From contig NZ_JMKU01000005.1 of assembly GCF_000687165.1 (NCBI RefSeq), forward strand, positions 62,001 to 126,000: a stretch of 64,000 nt of DNA, written 5' to 3'. Below are positions 20,697 to 32,303 of this stretch, in pieces; position 1 is the first letter of the stretch, and every line of letters begins with the position of its first letter. The notes below the pieces were generated by a model. It saw only the letters and a list, made by a program, of their open reading frames with translations, ran no database searches and was not told the DNA's origin. This stretch comes from Paracidovorax oryzae ATCC 19882 (lineage in GTDB: Bacteria > Pseudomonadota > Gammaproteobacteria > Burkholderiales > Burkholderiaceae_C). A program made the position numbers and the translations under genes.

Positions 20697-21191
20697 TCAC
20701 ATGCGGGAGATCTGGCCGCCGTTCAGGCGCACACGGTCGCCGGGGCGCAGGTCGCCGGGGGAGCCCACGTCGTAGGCGCGCTGGCCGCCCTGGTCGAGCT
20801 GCACCGTGATGCGGTAGCCCTCGGCGCGCCCGTCGTTGTTGCCATTGCGGTTCTCGATCTGGTTGCCCACCACGCCGCCGCCGACGGCGCCCAGCACGGT
20901 GGCGGCCGCACGGCCGGTGCCCTTGCCCACCTGGTTGCCCAGCACGCCGCCGATCACGGCGCCGGCCACGGTCCCGACACCCACGCCGCTGTTGCCGCTG
21001 CGGCCCTGCAGCATCTCGATGTTGGTCACCGTGCCGTACTCCATGCCGGCCGGCGCGGAAGACGGGTAGCTCGAATACGTGGGCTGGCCGGGATACTGCG
21101 AACCGTAGCGCGGCTGCTCGGCGCAGGCGCCCAGGGCGCCGGCGAGGGCCACGGTGGCGATCGCAGCGGTGGTGCGGGAAAACTTCAGCAT
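20697..21191 (-). CDS. Glycine zipper 2TM lipoprotein (SlyB/PcpY-like)
   Basis: Outer-membrane lipoprotein of 164 residues. Signal peptide with lipobox GACA (Cys23), then a Tyr/Ser/Pro-rich linker, then the glycine-zipper segment: GVGVGTVAGAVIGGVLGNQVG and AAATVLGAVGGGVVGNQIE, both with regular GxxxG spacing. A small C-terminal beta part follows (YRITVQLDQGGQRAYDVG). This is the 17-kDa surface antigen/SlyB type, linked in other bacteria to envelope integrity. Start: ATG at 21191 with AAGGAG six bases upstream. A second, shorter glycine-zipper lipoprotein lies at 44598-44825. Confidence 0.88.
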   Translation of the reverse strand: MLKFSRTTAAIATVALAGALGACAEQPRYGSQYPGQPTYSSYPSSAPAGMEYGTVTNIEMLQGRSGNSGVGVGTVAGAVIGGVLGNQVGKGTGRAAATVLGAVGGGVVGNQIENRNGNNDGRAEGYRITVQLDQGGQRAYDVGSPGDLRPGDRVRLNGGQISRM

Positions 21192-21331
21192 GTTCGACTC
21201 CTTCTTGCGGAAATGGACAAGGCTCTGGCCCCGCCGGTCAACCCATTGGAGCATGGGGCCGGCCGCGGCACGCGACGGGCGATGGCCGCGGCCGCCGTAG
21301 GCACCATCGCCCCGGACGGATAGGACGATAC

Positions 21332-21778
21332 CTACACCTTGCCCGTGGAGCCGTAACCGTTCTCGCCGCGTTCCGTGGCCGGAAACTCCTGCACGACATT
21401 GAACTGCGCCTGCACCACCGGAACGATCACGAGCTGGGCCAGCCGCTCCATCGGCTGCAGGGTGAAGGCGGTGTCGCTGCGGTTCCAGGCGCTGACCATC
21501 AGCTGCCCCTGGTAGTCGCTGTCGATGAGGCCGACCAGGTTGCCCAGCACGATGCCGTGCTTGTGGCCCAGGCCCGAGCGCGGCAGGATCAGCGCCGCGT
21601 AGCCGGGGTCCTTGAGGTAGATGGCGATGCCCGTGGGCACGAGCTGCCAAGCGTTGGGTTCCAGGGTCAGGGGCGTGTCCAGGCAGGCCCGCAGGTCGAG
21701 GCCGGCACTGCCGGGCGTGGCGTAGGCGGGCAACTGCTCCGCCATGCGCGCGTCGAGGATCTTGACGTCGATTTTCAC
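21332..21778 (-). CDS. dut: dUTP diphosphatase
   Basis: Hydrolyses dUTP to dUMP and pyrophosphate, keeping uracil out of DNA and feeding dTMP synthesis. The five family motifs are visible in order: [12 protein letters not shown] (1), [12 protein letters not shown] (2), [13 protein letters not shown] (3), [11 protein letters not shown] (4) and [11 protein letters not shown] (5). Length 148 residues fits a trimeric dUTPase. Start: GTG at 21778 gives the usual family N-terminus MKIDVKIL; TTG at 21790 would add four residues. It follows coaBC on the same strand with a 75-base gap, the neighbourhood also seen in E. coli. Confidence 0.94.
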   Translation of the reverse strand: MKIDVKILDARMAEQLPAYATPGSAGLDLRACLDTPLTLEPNAWQLVPTGIAIYLKDPGYAALILPRSGLGHKHGIVLGNLVGLIDSDYQGQLMVSAWNRSDTAFTLQPMERLAQLVIVPVVQAQFNVVQEFPATERGENGYGSTGKV

Positions 21779-21853
21779 AAATGCTTTCAATGAATGATGC
21801 GGAGGCGCAACACTCCGGGAGCGCCAGCCCCGGCGTGTTCCGGGGATGGCGCT

Positions 21854-23071
21854 TCAGGCTGCGGCCAGCCGGCGGGCAATGTCCGCCACGAGCTGCTGCG
21901 CCAGTTCGCGCTTGGTGGCGCGAGGCAGCGTGCGGTGGCCTTCGGCATCCACCAGCAGCAGGGCATTGTCGTCCTGACCGAAGGTCTCGGGACCGATGTT
22001 GCCGACCAGCAGGGGCACGCCCTTGCGCGCGCGCTTGGCCGTGGCATGCTCCAGCAGGTGGTCGCTCTCGGCAGCGAAGCCCACGCAGTACAGCGCCCCT
22101 TCACGCGCACGGCCGGAGGCCGCGATGGTCGCCAGGATGTCGGGGTTCTCCACGAAGGCGAGCGCCGGGACGGCGCCCGAGCCATCCTTCTTGATCTTGC
22201 GCGTGGCCGCTTCCGCCGGGCGCCAGTCCGCGACGGCCGCCGTCGCCACGAAGATGGATGCCTGCGGGGCGAGCGCGGTGCAGGCCTGCAGCATGTCCCG
22301 CGCGGAGCGCACATCCACGCGGCGCACGCCGCGCGGGGTGGGCAGGTGCACGGGGCCGGCCACGAGATGGACCTCCGCACCGGCCTCGCGGGCCGCACGC
22401 GCGATGGCGAACCCCATCTTGCCGCTCGAGAGGTTGGTGATGCCGCGCACCGGGTCGATCGCCTCGAAGGTCGGGCCGGCCGTGACCAGCACGCGGTGCC
22501 CCGCGAGCAGCCTGGGTGCGAAGAAGGCCGTCAACTCCTCCAGCAGCTCCGCGGGCTCCAGCATGCGGCCGTCGCCCGTTTCGCCGCAGGCCTGGTCGCC
22601 CGTGCCCACGCCCAGCACCACGGCGCCGTCGGCAGCCACCTGCGCCAGGTTGCGCTGCGTGGCGGGGTGGGCCCACATCTCGCGGTTCATCGCGGGCGCG
22701 AGCAGCAGTGGCACGCGCTGCGCGGGGCGGGCCAGGCACAGCAGGCTGAGCAGCTCGTCGGAGCGGCCCTGCGCCAGCCGGGCGATGAAATCGGCGCTGC
22801 AGGGCGCGATCAGGATCGCATCCGCCTCGCGGCCCAGGTTGATGTGCGGCATGTTGTTGGGCTCGCGCGCGTCCCACTGCGAGGTATAGACCGCGCGTCC
22901 CGTGAGCGCCTGCATGGTGACGGGCGTGATGAACCGCTCGGCCGCCTCGGTCATCACCACCTGCACGGTGGCGCCCGCCTTGGCGAGCAGCCGCGCCAGT
23001 TCGGCCGACTTGTAGCAGGCGACGCCGCCCGAAAGGCCCAGGAGAATGTGTTTGCCCGCCAGTTCGTTCAT
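21854..23071 (-). CDS. coaBC: Bifunctional phosphopantothenoylcysteine decarboxylase / phosphopantothenate-cysteine ligase
   Basis: Two consecutive steps of coenzyme A synthesis. The N-terminal CoaC flavoprotein (residues about 1-190) shows LLGLSGGVACYKSAEL, the histidine in NMPHINLGREAD, LLAPAMNREMW (PXMNXXMW) and the CGETGDGRM active-site cysteine. The C-terminal CoaB domain (about 200-405) has LVTAGPTFEAIDPVRGITN, SSGKMGFAIARAA, AVADWRP, and a KIKK motif. 405 residues, normal length. Start: ATG at 23071 with TAAATT at 23080-23085, eight bases upstream, and no ribosome binding site, so possibly leaderless. Divergent from pyrG; followed by dut. Confidence 0.96.
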   Translation of the reverse strand: MNELAGKHILLGLSGGVACYKSAELARLLAKAGATVQVVMTEAAERFITPVTMQALTGRAVYTSQWDAREPNNMPHINLGREADAILIAPCSADFIARLAQGRSDELLSLLCLARPAQRVPLLLAPAMNREMWAHPATQRNLAQVAADGAVVLGVGTGDQACGETGDGRMLEPAELLEELTAFFAPRLLAGHRVLVTAGPTFEAIDPVRGITNLSSGKMGFAIARAAREAGAEVHLVAGPVHLPTPRGVRRVDVRSARDMLQACTALAPQASIFVATAAVADWRPAEAATRKIKKDGSGAVPALAFVENPDILATIAASGRAREGALYCVGFAAESDHLLEHATAKRARKGVPLLVGNIGPETFGQDDNALLLVDAEGHRTLPRATKRELAQQLVADIARRLAAA

Positions 23072-23149
23072 GGGCGCGCAATTTAGCAGACGCCCCGCCA
23101 CCGTGCAGGGGAACGCGCCTGAGCGGCCGGGCGCGGATGGGCCGGCCTC

Positions 23150-23155
23150 TATAAT
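23150..23155 (+). promoter_or_regulatory. -10 element of the pyrG promoter
   Basis: A perfect TATAAT lies 27 bases before the pyrG start codon. No good -35 is visible in the GC-rich sequence upstream. It would serve pyrG and the downstream cluster. Confidence 0.5.
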
Positions 23156-23176
23156 CCCGATTTCCCACCACCATAA

Positions 23177-24862
<1,686 letters not shown>

Positions 24863-24894
24863 GGCGCCGGCAACTCTCCCACAAGGCATCTTCC

Positions 24895-25752
24895 ATGAAA
24901 CTCTGCGGCTTCGACGCCGGCCTCGACCGGCCCTTCTTCCTCATCGCAGGCCCCTGTGTCATCGAGTCCGAGCAGCTGCAGATGGACGTGGCCGGCCGCC
25001 TGAAGGAAACCACGGCGACGCTGGGCATCCCGTTCATCTTCAAGAGCAGCTTCGACAAGGCCAACCGGTCCTCGGGCACGAGCTTCCGCGGCCCGGGCCG
25101 CGAGAAGGGCCTGGAGATCCTGGCCAGGATCCGCCGCGAACTGGACGTGCCCGTGCTGACCGACGTGCACACCGAGGACGACATCACCGAGGCCGCCAAG
25201 GTGGTGGACGTGCTGCAGACGCCCGCGTTCCTCTGCCGCCAGACCGACTTCATCCGCGCCGTGGCGCAGTCGGGCAAGCCGGTGAACATCAAGAAGGGGC
25301 AGTTCCTCGCGCCCCACGACATGAAGAACGTCATCGACAAGGCCCGCGCCGCCGCGCGCGAGAAGGGCCTGCCGGAAGACAGCTTCATGGCCTGCGAGCG
25401 CGGCGCGAGCTTCGGCTACAACAACCTCGTCTCCGACATGCGCGGCCTGGCCATCATGCGCGAGACGGGCGCACCCGTGGTGTTCGACGCCACGCACAGC
25501 GTGCAGTTGCCCGGAGGCCAGGGCACCAGCAGCGGCGGCCAGCGCGAGATGGTGCCGGTGCTGGCGCGCGCGGCCGTGGCCGTGGGCGTGGCCGGCCTCT
25601 TCATGGAGACGCACCCCGATCCCTGCAACGCCCTCTCGGACGGGCCCAACGCAGTGCCGCTCAAGCACATGAAGGCGCTGCTGGAAACCCTTGTCGCCCT
25701 GGATTCCGTCACCAAGCGGAACGGCTTTCTCGAAAACGACTTCGGAGCTTGA
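24895..25752 (+). CDS. kdsA: 3-deoxy-8-phosphooctulonate (KDO-8-P) synthase
   Basis: Condenses phosphoenolpyruvate with arabinose-5-phosphate to make KDO-8-phosphate for lipopolysaccharide. 285 residues, TIM barrel of the DAHP synthase type. Motifs visible: [33 protein letters not shown], the PEP-binding [14 protein letters not shown], and [19 protein letters not shown] and the absence of a metal-site cysteine near FLIAGPCV would bear on whether it is metal-free or metal-dependent; the typical metal ligand pattern is not obvious, so class I (metal-free) is likely. Lies 32 bases after pyrG. Confidence 0.96.
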   Translation: MKLCGFDAGLDRPFFLIAGPCVIESEQLQMDVAGRLKETTATLGIPFIFKSSFDKANRSSGTSFRGPGREKGLEILARIRRELDVPVLTDVHTEDDITEAAKVVDVLQTPAFLCRQTDFIRAVAQSGKPVNIKKGQFLAPHDMKNVIDKARAAAREKGLPEDSFMACERGASFGYNNLVSDMRGLAIMRETGAPVVFDATHSVQLPGGQGTSSGGQREMVPVLARAAVAVGVAGLFMETHPDPCNALSDGPNAVPLKHMKALLETLVALDSVTKRNGFLENDFGA

Positions 25753-25760
25753 GACATCCC

Positions 25761-26051
25761 ATGAGCAGCGCCTACATCATCGCGTCCGTCACCGTCACCA
25801 ACCCCGAGCAGTACGAAGACTACCGCCGCCTCAGCACGCAGGCCATGCAGGTGCACGGCGCCGAAGTCTGCGTGCGCGGGGGCCGCGTGGAAGTGCTGGA
25901 GGGTGACTGGAACCCCGGCCGCACCGTGGTCCTGAAGTTCCCCACCATGGAGGCCGCCCGCGCCTTCTACGAATCCGCCGAGTACCAGCAGGCGAAGTCC
26001 GCGCGACAGGGCGCGGCCGTCATGCGCATGGTGTGCGTCGAAGGGGTGTGA
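25761..26051 (+). CDS. DUF1330 family protein
   Basis: A 96-residue alpha/beta barrel-type (ferredoxin-like) protein of the DUF1330 family, recognised by YIIASVTVTNPEQYEDYRRLS, a central VRGGRVEVLEGDW and LKFPTMEAARAFYESAEYQ. The family is dimeric with no assigned reaction. It starts 8 bases after kdsA and precedes eno by 129 bases, so it is an extra gene inside the kdsA-eno interval. It is probably cotranscribed with kdsA. Confidence 0.9.
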   Translation: MSSAYIIASVTVTNPEQYEDYRRLSTQAMQVHGAEVCVRGGRVEVLEGDWNPGRTVVLKFPTMEAARAFYESAEYQQAKSARQGAAVMRMVCVEGV

Positions 26052-27467
<1,416 letters not shown>

Positions 27468-27537
27468 CCCGGGCTGAACCCGGTTCCGTACCGGCCCCGC
27501 TCCCTTCCGATCCACGTTCCCGCAGCGCCAGCGCACC

Positions 27538-27816
27538 ATGAATCCCCGTATCGTTCCCCTGGTGCTGCTGCTCCTGCTCGTGGCCGTCCAGACGCAGCTC
27601 TGGACGGGCCGAGGCAGCATCGGCCACGTGCAGGAGATGAAGGAACGGATCGCGGCGCAGAAGCAGGCCAACGACCGGGCCCGACAGGAGAACGAGCGGC
27701 TGGCGTCGGAAGTGAGCGACCTGCGCGACGGCCTCGACATGGTCGAGGAAAAGGCGCGCAGCGAACTGGGCATGGTCAAGCCCAACGAGGTCTATGTGCA
27801 CGTGGCGCCCCGCTGA
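27538..27816 (+). CDS. ftsB: Cell division protein FtsB
   Basis: Bitopic divisome protein that forms the FtsQBL complex. 92 residues: a short cytoplasmic start (MNPRI), one transmembrane helix (VPLVLLLLLVAVQTQLW), then a coiled coil (about 30-75, MKERIAAQKQANDRARQENE), and a C-terminal short region ending YVHVAPR. The position directly after eno is the conserved eno-ftsB order. The GLDMVEEKARSELGMVKPNE segment is typical of FtsB. Confidence 0.93.
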   Translation: MNPRIVPLVLLLLLVAVQTQLWTGRGSIGHVQEMKERIAAQKQANDRARQENERLASEVSDLRDGLDMVEEKARSELGMVKPNEVYVHVAPR

Positions 27817-27851
27817 GCGCCCTCCGCCGACACTCGCTTCTCGCCACCGAC

Positions 27852-28346
27852 ATGCCAGTCCCTGTCCCCCCGCCTGCCACGCACATTGCCGTGCTGGGCG
27901 CGCCGGGCACGGGCGCCGCAGCGCTGGTGGCCGCGGTGCGGAAGCATGTGGCCTGGCCGGCAGCGCGCATGCGCCTCGTGCTGGTGGAGCCGGATCCCGG
28001 CGACGAACCCGCAGCCCTGCAGGTACTGCGCGAGAGCGGCTGCACTCAGGCCTGGCTGATGGGGATGGACGTGCTTCCTGCCGGCGAAGCCCGTCGCCAG
28101 GAAGCCCATGACGCGGCCCTGCGGGGCTTGCTGCAGGCCCTGGGCTGGGGCCACCAGGTGTTCTACGGGAATGCCGATGCGCGGCTGCGGCACGCGCTCC
28201 TGCTGGGAGGCGCCGCCATGCCGGAGCGCTTCCCGCCTCCGGGCAACGCACGGCCCGCCCTTGCCTGGTCGTGCGAGAAATGCAGCGACCCGGAATGCGA
28301 GCACCGGCTGTTCCAGCGCCTGCTCACTCCGGCGGCTGCGAGCTGA
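27852..28346 (+). CDS. Unknown protein with degenerate P-loop and C-terminal cysteine cluster
   Basis: A 164-residue soluble protein I cannot place in a named family. The N-terminus has a strand and glycine loop resembling a P-loop (IAVLGAPGTGAAAL) but without the lysine of Walker A, so nucleotide binding is doubtful. The middle is mixed alpha/beta with VFYGNADARLRHALL. The C-terminus has CEKCSDPECEHRLFQRL, where three cysteines and a histidine could bind zinc. Starts 36 bases after ftsB and is probably in the same transcript. It converges with Hsp33. Confidence 0.7.
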   Translation: MPVPVPPPATHIAVLGAPGTGAAALVAAVRKHVAWPAARMRLVLVEPDPGDEPAALQVLRESGCTQAWLMGMDVLPAGEARRQEAHDAALRGLLQALGWGHQVFYGNADARLRHALLLGGAAMPERFPPPGNARPALAWSCEKCSDPECEHRLFQRLLTPAAAS

Positions 28347-28364
28347 GCCGCCGCCGTTCCCTCC

Positions 28365-29375
28365 CTACTGCACCGCCTTCGTGCCCGGGGCCAGTTCCGC
28401 GGCGCTGGTGAAGATCTGTGCGGCATCCACCGCGTCGAAGCGGTACTGCTGACCGCAGTATTCGCAGGCCACCTCGATCTCCCCGCGCTCGGCCAGGATG
28501 CTCTCGGCCTCTTCCGGGCCCAGGCTGCGCAGCATGGAGCTGACGCGGTCACGGCTGCAGGTGCAGGCGAAGCGCGGGCCGTCCACTCCCTCCTTCGGCA
28601 CGAAGCGCAGCAGCTTTTCCTCCCAGAAGAGGCGGCGCAGCACGGTGTCCACGTCCAGCGACAGCAGTTCCTCGCGCGTGAGGCTCGCCGCCAGCGTGGC
28701 GATGCGGTTGTAGTCCTCGTTGCGGCCGATCTGGTCCTCGTTCTCGCTGTGGCTGAGCTCGGTGCCGGCAAGGTTCCCCTCGCCCTTGATGGGCATGCGC
28801 TGGATCAGCAGGCCGGCCGCCACCTTGTCGTCCGCCGCGAGCACCAGCGTGGTGTCGAGCTGCTCGGACTGCAGCATGTAGTGCTGCAGTACGTCGCTGA
28901 GTTTTTCCAGCTTCTCGTGCCGGTCGCCATGCAGGGGCACCACGCCCTGGTAGGGCTGCTGGCCCGGCAGCCGGTCCTTCGGGTCAAGCGTGATCGCGCA
29001 GCGCCCGCCGCCCCCGGCATTCACCATGTCGGACAGCCGCGCTCCCACGGGCACCTCGCCCTGGATGGACGCGGTGGCGCGCAGCCCGAGATCGGACTGC
29101 ACCTCGGCCACGGCCAGCTTGACCGGGCCGTCGCCGAAGACCTGCAGGACCAGCGCACCGTTGAACTTGATGTTGGACTGCATCAGCACGCCGGCCGCCG
29201 CCATCTCGCCCAGCAGTTCGCGCACCTCGGGCGGGTAGGCGCCCGTGGCACTGTTGCCGGAGCGGCGGGCGAGGATCTCGGTCCAGGCATCCGTGAGCCG
29301 GACAATCATGCCGCGCACCGGCAGGCCATCGAAGAGGAACTTGTGGAGTTCTGACACCCTGGAGTCTTTCTGCAT
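28365..29375 (-). CDS. hslO: Redox-regulated chaperone Hsp33
   Basis: Cytosolic holdase chaperone switched on by oxidation and unfolding. 336 residues; the N-terminal domain has VRGMIVRLTDAW, the middle linker HSENEDQIGRNEDYNRIATLA, and the C-terminal zinc switch has the CxC (FACTCSRD) and CxxC (CEYCGQQY) cysteine pairs, all four present. Start: ATG at 29375; no strong ribosome binding site. It lies 31 bases downstream of the gamma-carbonic-anhydrase-like gene on the same strand and is probably cotranscribed. Confidence 0.95.
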   Translation of the reverse strand: MQKDSRVSELHKFLFDGLPVRGMIVRLTDAWTEILARRSGNSATGAYPPEVRELLGEMAAAGVLMQSNIKFNGALVLQVFGDGPVKLAVAEVQSDLGLRATASIQGEVPVGARLSDMVNAGGGGRCAITLDPKDRLPGQQPYQGVVPLHGDRHEKLEKLSDVLQHYMLQSEQLDTTLVLAADDKVAAGLLIQRMPIKGEGNLAGTELSHSENEDQIGRNEDYNRIATLAASLTREELLSLDVDTVLRRLFWEEKLLRFVPKEGVDGPRFACTCSRDRVSSMLRSLGPEEAESILAERGEIEVACEYCGQQYRFDAVDAAQIFTSAAELAPGTKAVQ

Positions 29376-29406
29376 CTGCTGTCAAATGGGCTGCGGGCGC
29401 CGGAGT

Positions 29407-29931
29407 TCAACCCGTGCGGTGCAGCCCTGCCCGGAAACGCCGGGCATTGGCGATATAGACCTGCGCGCTCCTGCGCAGGCCCTCGATCTGTTCCTCCGTG
29501 AGCTGCCTCACGGCCTTGGCCGGACTGCCCAGTATCATCGAGCCGTCCGGAAATTCCTTGCCTTCCGTGACCAGCGCTCCCGCGCCGACGAGGCAGTGGC
29601 GGCCGATCTTCGCACCGTTGAGCACCACGGCGCCGATGCCGATGAGCGACTCGTCGCCCACGGTGCAGCCGTGCAGCACGACCTTGTGGCCCACCGTCAC
29701 GCGCTCGCCCAGCGTCAGCGGCTGGCCCAGGTCGGAGTGCAGCACGCTGCCGTCCTGCACGTTGCTGCCCGCGCCGATGGTGAGGGTCTCGTTGTCGCCG
29801 CGCAGCACCGCGCCGAACCAGATGCTGGCGTCCTCGCCGAGCACCACGTTGCCCATCACCTCCGCGCTGCCCGCGACCCAGGCCGATTCGGCCACGCGAG
29901 GGGTCATGCCGTCGAGTTCATAAAGTGCCAT
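29407..29931 (-). CDS. Gamma-carbonic-anhydrase-like hexapeptide-repeat protein (YrdA/PaaY type)
   Basis: A 174-residue left-handed beta-helix protein. Hexapeptide repeats are visible ([60 protein letters not shown]), and the three zinc histidines have the family pattern: one in SVLHSD, one in VGHKVVLHG, one a few residues on. A C-terminal helix packs the trimer. Members catalyse CO2 hydration or have unclear roles. Start: ATG at 29931 with AGGAG about eight bases upstream. Upstream of Hsp33 on the same strand, divergent from the DUF455 gene. Confidence 0.92.
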   Translation of the reverse strand: MALYELDGMTPRVAESAWVAGSAEVMGNVVLGEDASIWFGAVLRGDNETLTIGAGSNVQDGSVLHSDLGQPLTLGERVTVGHKVVLHGCTVGDESLIGIGAVVLNGAKIGRHCLVGAGALVTEGKEFPDGSMILGSPAKAVRQLTEEQIEGLRRSAQVYIANARRFRAGLHRTG

Positions 29932-30005
29932 CGTCTTGTCTCCTGTGCATAGCTTCTGCACCGCCCAGGTCTTCCACATGGGGGCGGAAACCTAGAATTG
30001 TAGGT

Positions 30006-30806
30006 ATGGAGCTTCGACACCGTGCCCTGCAGGTCCTGTGCCTGACCGATCCCGAGGACAAGGCGGCCCGGGCGCTGGAGCTGCACGCCTCGGCCGCGGA
30101 CCTCTCTCTGGACCCGCATGCCCCCGCGCGCCCCGCACCGGAGGGACTGCCCGGCCGCCCCGCCCGCCCGGAATTGCGGCACCACACGGAGGTCGCCCGG
30201 CGATCGCCCGCCACGCCGGCCGGCCGCGCAGTGCTGCTGCACGCCATCGCCCACATCGAATTCAACGCGATCAACCTGGCGCTCGACGCCGTCTGGCGCT
30301 TTTCCGGCATGCCGCCAGACTACTACCGGGACTGGCTGCGCGTGGCCGCGGAGGAAGCGTCCCACTTCCGGATGCTGCGCGCCCACCTGCGGGACATGGG
30401 CCACGACTACGGCGACTTTCCCGCCCACCAGGGGCTGTGGACCATGTGCGAGAAGACCGCGCACGACATCGTGGCGCGGATGGCGCTGGTTCCCCGCACG
30501 CTGGAAGCCCGCGGGCTGGACGCCACGCCGCTGATCCAGCGCAAGCTCACGCAGGTGGGCACGCCCGACGCGCTGGCGGCCGTCGCCATCCTCGACGTCA
30601 TCCTGCGGGAGGAAGTCGGCCACGTGGCCATCGGCAACCACTGGTACCGATGGCTGTGCGCGCGCGACGGGCTCGACCCGGAAAGCCACTACGGCGAACT
30701 CGTGCGGCGCTACGAAGCGCCGCGCCTGAAGCCTCCGTTCAACGAGGCGGCGCGCCGCCAGGCGGGCTTCAGCGAAGCGGAATTGCTCTGGCTGCAGTCC
30801 GAATGA
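30006..30806 (+). CDS. DUF455 ferritin-like diiron protein
   Basis: A 266-residue protein of the DUF455 family, a ferritin-like four-helix bundle. Potential metal ligands are visible in order: a Glu/His pair in HAIAHIEFNAINLALDA (near residues 80-96), EEASHF (near 118), and EEVGHVAIGNHWY near 205. These form the Ex6-ExxH type pattern of diiron carboxylate proteins. No enzymatic function is established. Start: ATG at 30006, only seven bases after a TAGAAT (29993-29998) and with no Shine-Dalgarno, so the message may start at the ATG itself. Confidence 0.88.
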   Translation: MELRHRALQVLCLTDPEDKAARALELHASAADLSLDPHAPARPAPEGLPGRPARPELRHHTEVARRSPATPAGRAVLLHAIAHIEFNAINLALDAVWRFSGMPPDYYRDWLRVAAEEASHFRMLRAHLRDMGHDYGDFPAHQGLWTMCEKTAHDIVARMALVPRTLEARGLDATPLIQRKLTQVGTPDALAAVAILDVILREEVGHVAIGNHWYRWLCARDGLDPESHYGELVRRYEAPRLKPPFNEAARRQAGFSEAELLWLQSE

Positions 30807-30894
30807 CGAGGAACAACCGGGGACACGGGGAATTTTCTACAATGATCCAGCCCGCACCGCATGCCGCGGGGCGGCTTTCGTCCACGCATCCGGC

Positions 30895-32154
30895 ATGCAT
30901 CCCAACCCACCCACCATGACCCCCCAGGGACCGGCCGGCACCGCGCCGGGCGCCATGATCGCCCGGCAGGCGATCGTCAACGGCCAGCACTCCGTGATCG
31001 GCTACGAGCTGTTCAACCGTTCGCGCGCAGGCGTGGCGCACACCGCGGCCACCGACGTCTTCCTCGTCTTCACGGCCCTGTCGCACGCAGGCACCGAAGA
31101 GCTGGTGGGCAAGAAGCTCATCTTCGTCAACTGCACGCATGAAAGCCTGGCGGGCGGCCACCTCGAACTGGTGGACCCGGACAAGGTGGTGCTGGAGATC
31201 CCGCCGCTCGGCCATGCGGCCGCCACCGAGGTCGGAACCCGCCTGCCGATCCTGCAGGCGCTGCGCGAGCGCGGCTTCCACCTGGCCTTCAACCACACGG
31301 TGCTCGAGTCCGCCTACGCCCCCTGGCTGCCGCTGGCCGACTACATCAAGCTCGATCTCTCGCTGCTGGCGCCCGACCAGCTGGCCGTGCTCGTCAAGTA
31401 CGCGGGGCGCCATTCGCGCGCCGAGCTCATCGCCGAGAAGGTGGAGACCGCCCAGCAGTACGACATGGCGTCCAGCATGGGCGTGCAGCTCTTCCAGGGC
31501 TTCTGGTTCTCGCGCCCCTCGGTGGTCGAGGCCAAGCTCCTGACGCCGTCGCAGACCAACATCCTCCACCTCATCAACCTCGTGCGGCAGCAGGCCAGCA
31601 CCGACGAGATCGAGGAAGTCCTCAAGAAGGACGCGGGCCTGGCCTTCAACCTGATGCGGCTCATCAATTCGTCCGGCTTCGGCCTGGCCCGCGAAATCAC
31701 CTCGTTCCGCCAGGCGGTCATGCTGATGGGCCTCAAGAAGCTCTTCCGCTGGGCCGCGCTGCTGCTGACCGCATCGCGGATCGGGGGCATTCCCGCGGCC
31801 GTGGGCCACACCGCCGTGGTCCGCGGGCGGCTGATGGAACTGGTCGCCCAGGAAACGCTGTCCCAGGAAGATGCCGACCAGGCCTTCGTGGTGGGCATCT
31901 TCTCGATGCTGGACGTGATGCTCAGCATGCCCATGGAATCCGCGGTCGGGCTGCTGCACGTGCCCGACTCCGTGGCCGCCGCCCTGCTGCGCCGCGAAGG
32001 CGTGCTCGGGGAACTGCTGCGCCTTGCCGAGGCCTGCGAGTCGAGCGACGATGCCCTCTTCGACCAGGCCGCCACCACGCTGCACCTCACCAGCCAGCAG
32101 ATCAACTGGGCCCACCTGCAGGCCCTGGCCTGGGCCGACCAGATGACGGACTGA
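30895..32154 (+). CDS. EAL-like/HDOD signalling protein, copy 1
   Basis: A 419-residue cytoplasmic protein of the YuxH/CdgJ type. Residues about 20-210 resemble an EAL domain, but it is degenerate: ELFNR replaces EALxR, and the metal-binding DDFG motif is replaced by NHTV (in LAFNHTVLES). AEKVET in place of AEGVET and FQGFWFSRP in place of QGYLFSKP show the same fold. It should therefore not hydrolyse cyclic-di-GMP but may bind it or a partner. Residues about 215-410 are an HDOD domain (LMRLINSSGFGLAREITSFRQAV). Starts: ATG at 30895 or 30916. The neighbour downstream is a paralogue with the same domains. Confidence 0.88.
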   Translation: MHPNPPTMTPQGPAGTAPGAMIARQAIVNGQHSVIGYELFNRSRAGVAHTAATDVFLVFTALSHAGTEELVGKKLIFVNCTHESLAGGHLELVDPDKVVLEIPPLGHAAATEVGTRLPILQALRERGFHLAFNHTVLESAYAPWLPLADYIKLDLSLLAPDQLAVLVKYAGRHSRAELIAEKVETAQQYDMASSMGVQLFQGFWFSRPSVVEAKLLTPSQTNILHLINLVRQQASTDEIEEVLKKDAGLAFNLMRLINSSGFGLAREITSFRQAVMLMGLKKLFRWAALLLTASRIGGIPAAVGHTAVVRGRLMELVAQETLSQEDADQAFVVGIFSMLDVMLSMPMESAVGLLHVPDSVAAALLRREGVLGELLRLAEACESSDDALFDQAATTLHLTSQQINWAHLQALAWADQMTD

Positions 32155-32303
32155 GCCGATGTCCCTGCCAGCCGCCGTGCCGCTCCGCTCATGCTCCAGC
32201 GCATGCCGGCCGGCGGTGCGCAGGCTCTCAGGGGCCTTCCTTGGTGGTAAGGTGGCAGCCTGCCAAGGGCCCACCGGCCCGGTCATCCATTCTCCTCACG
32301 CCC

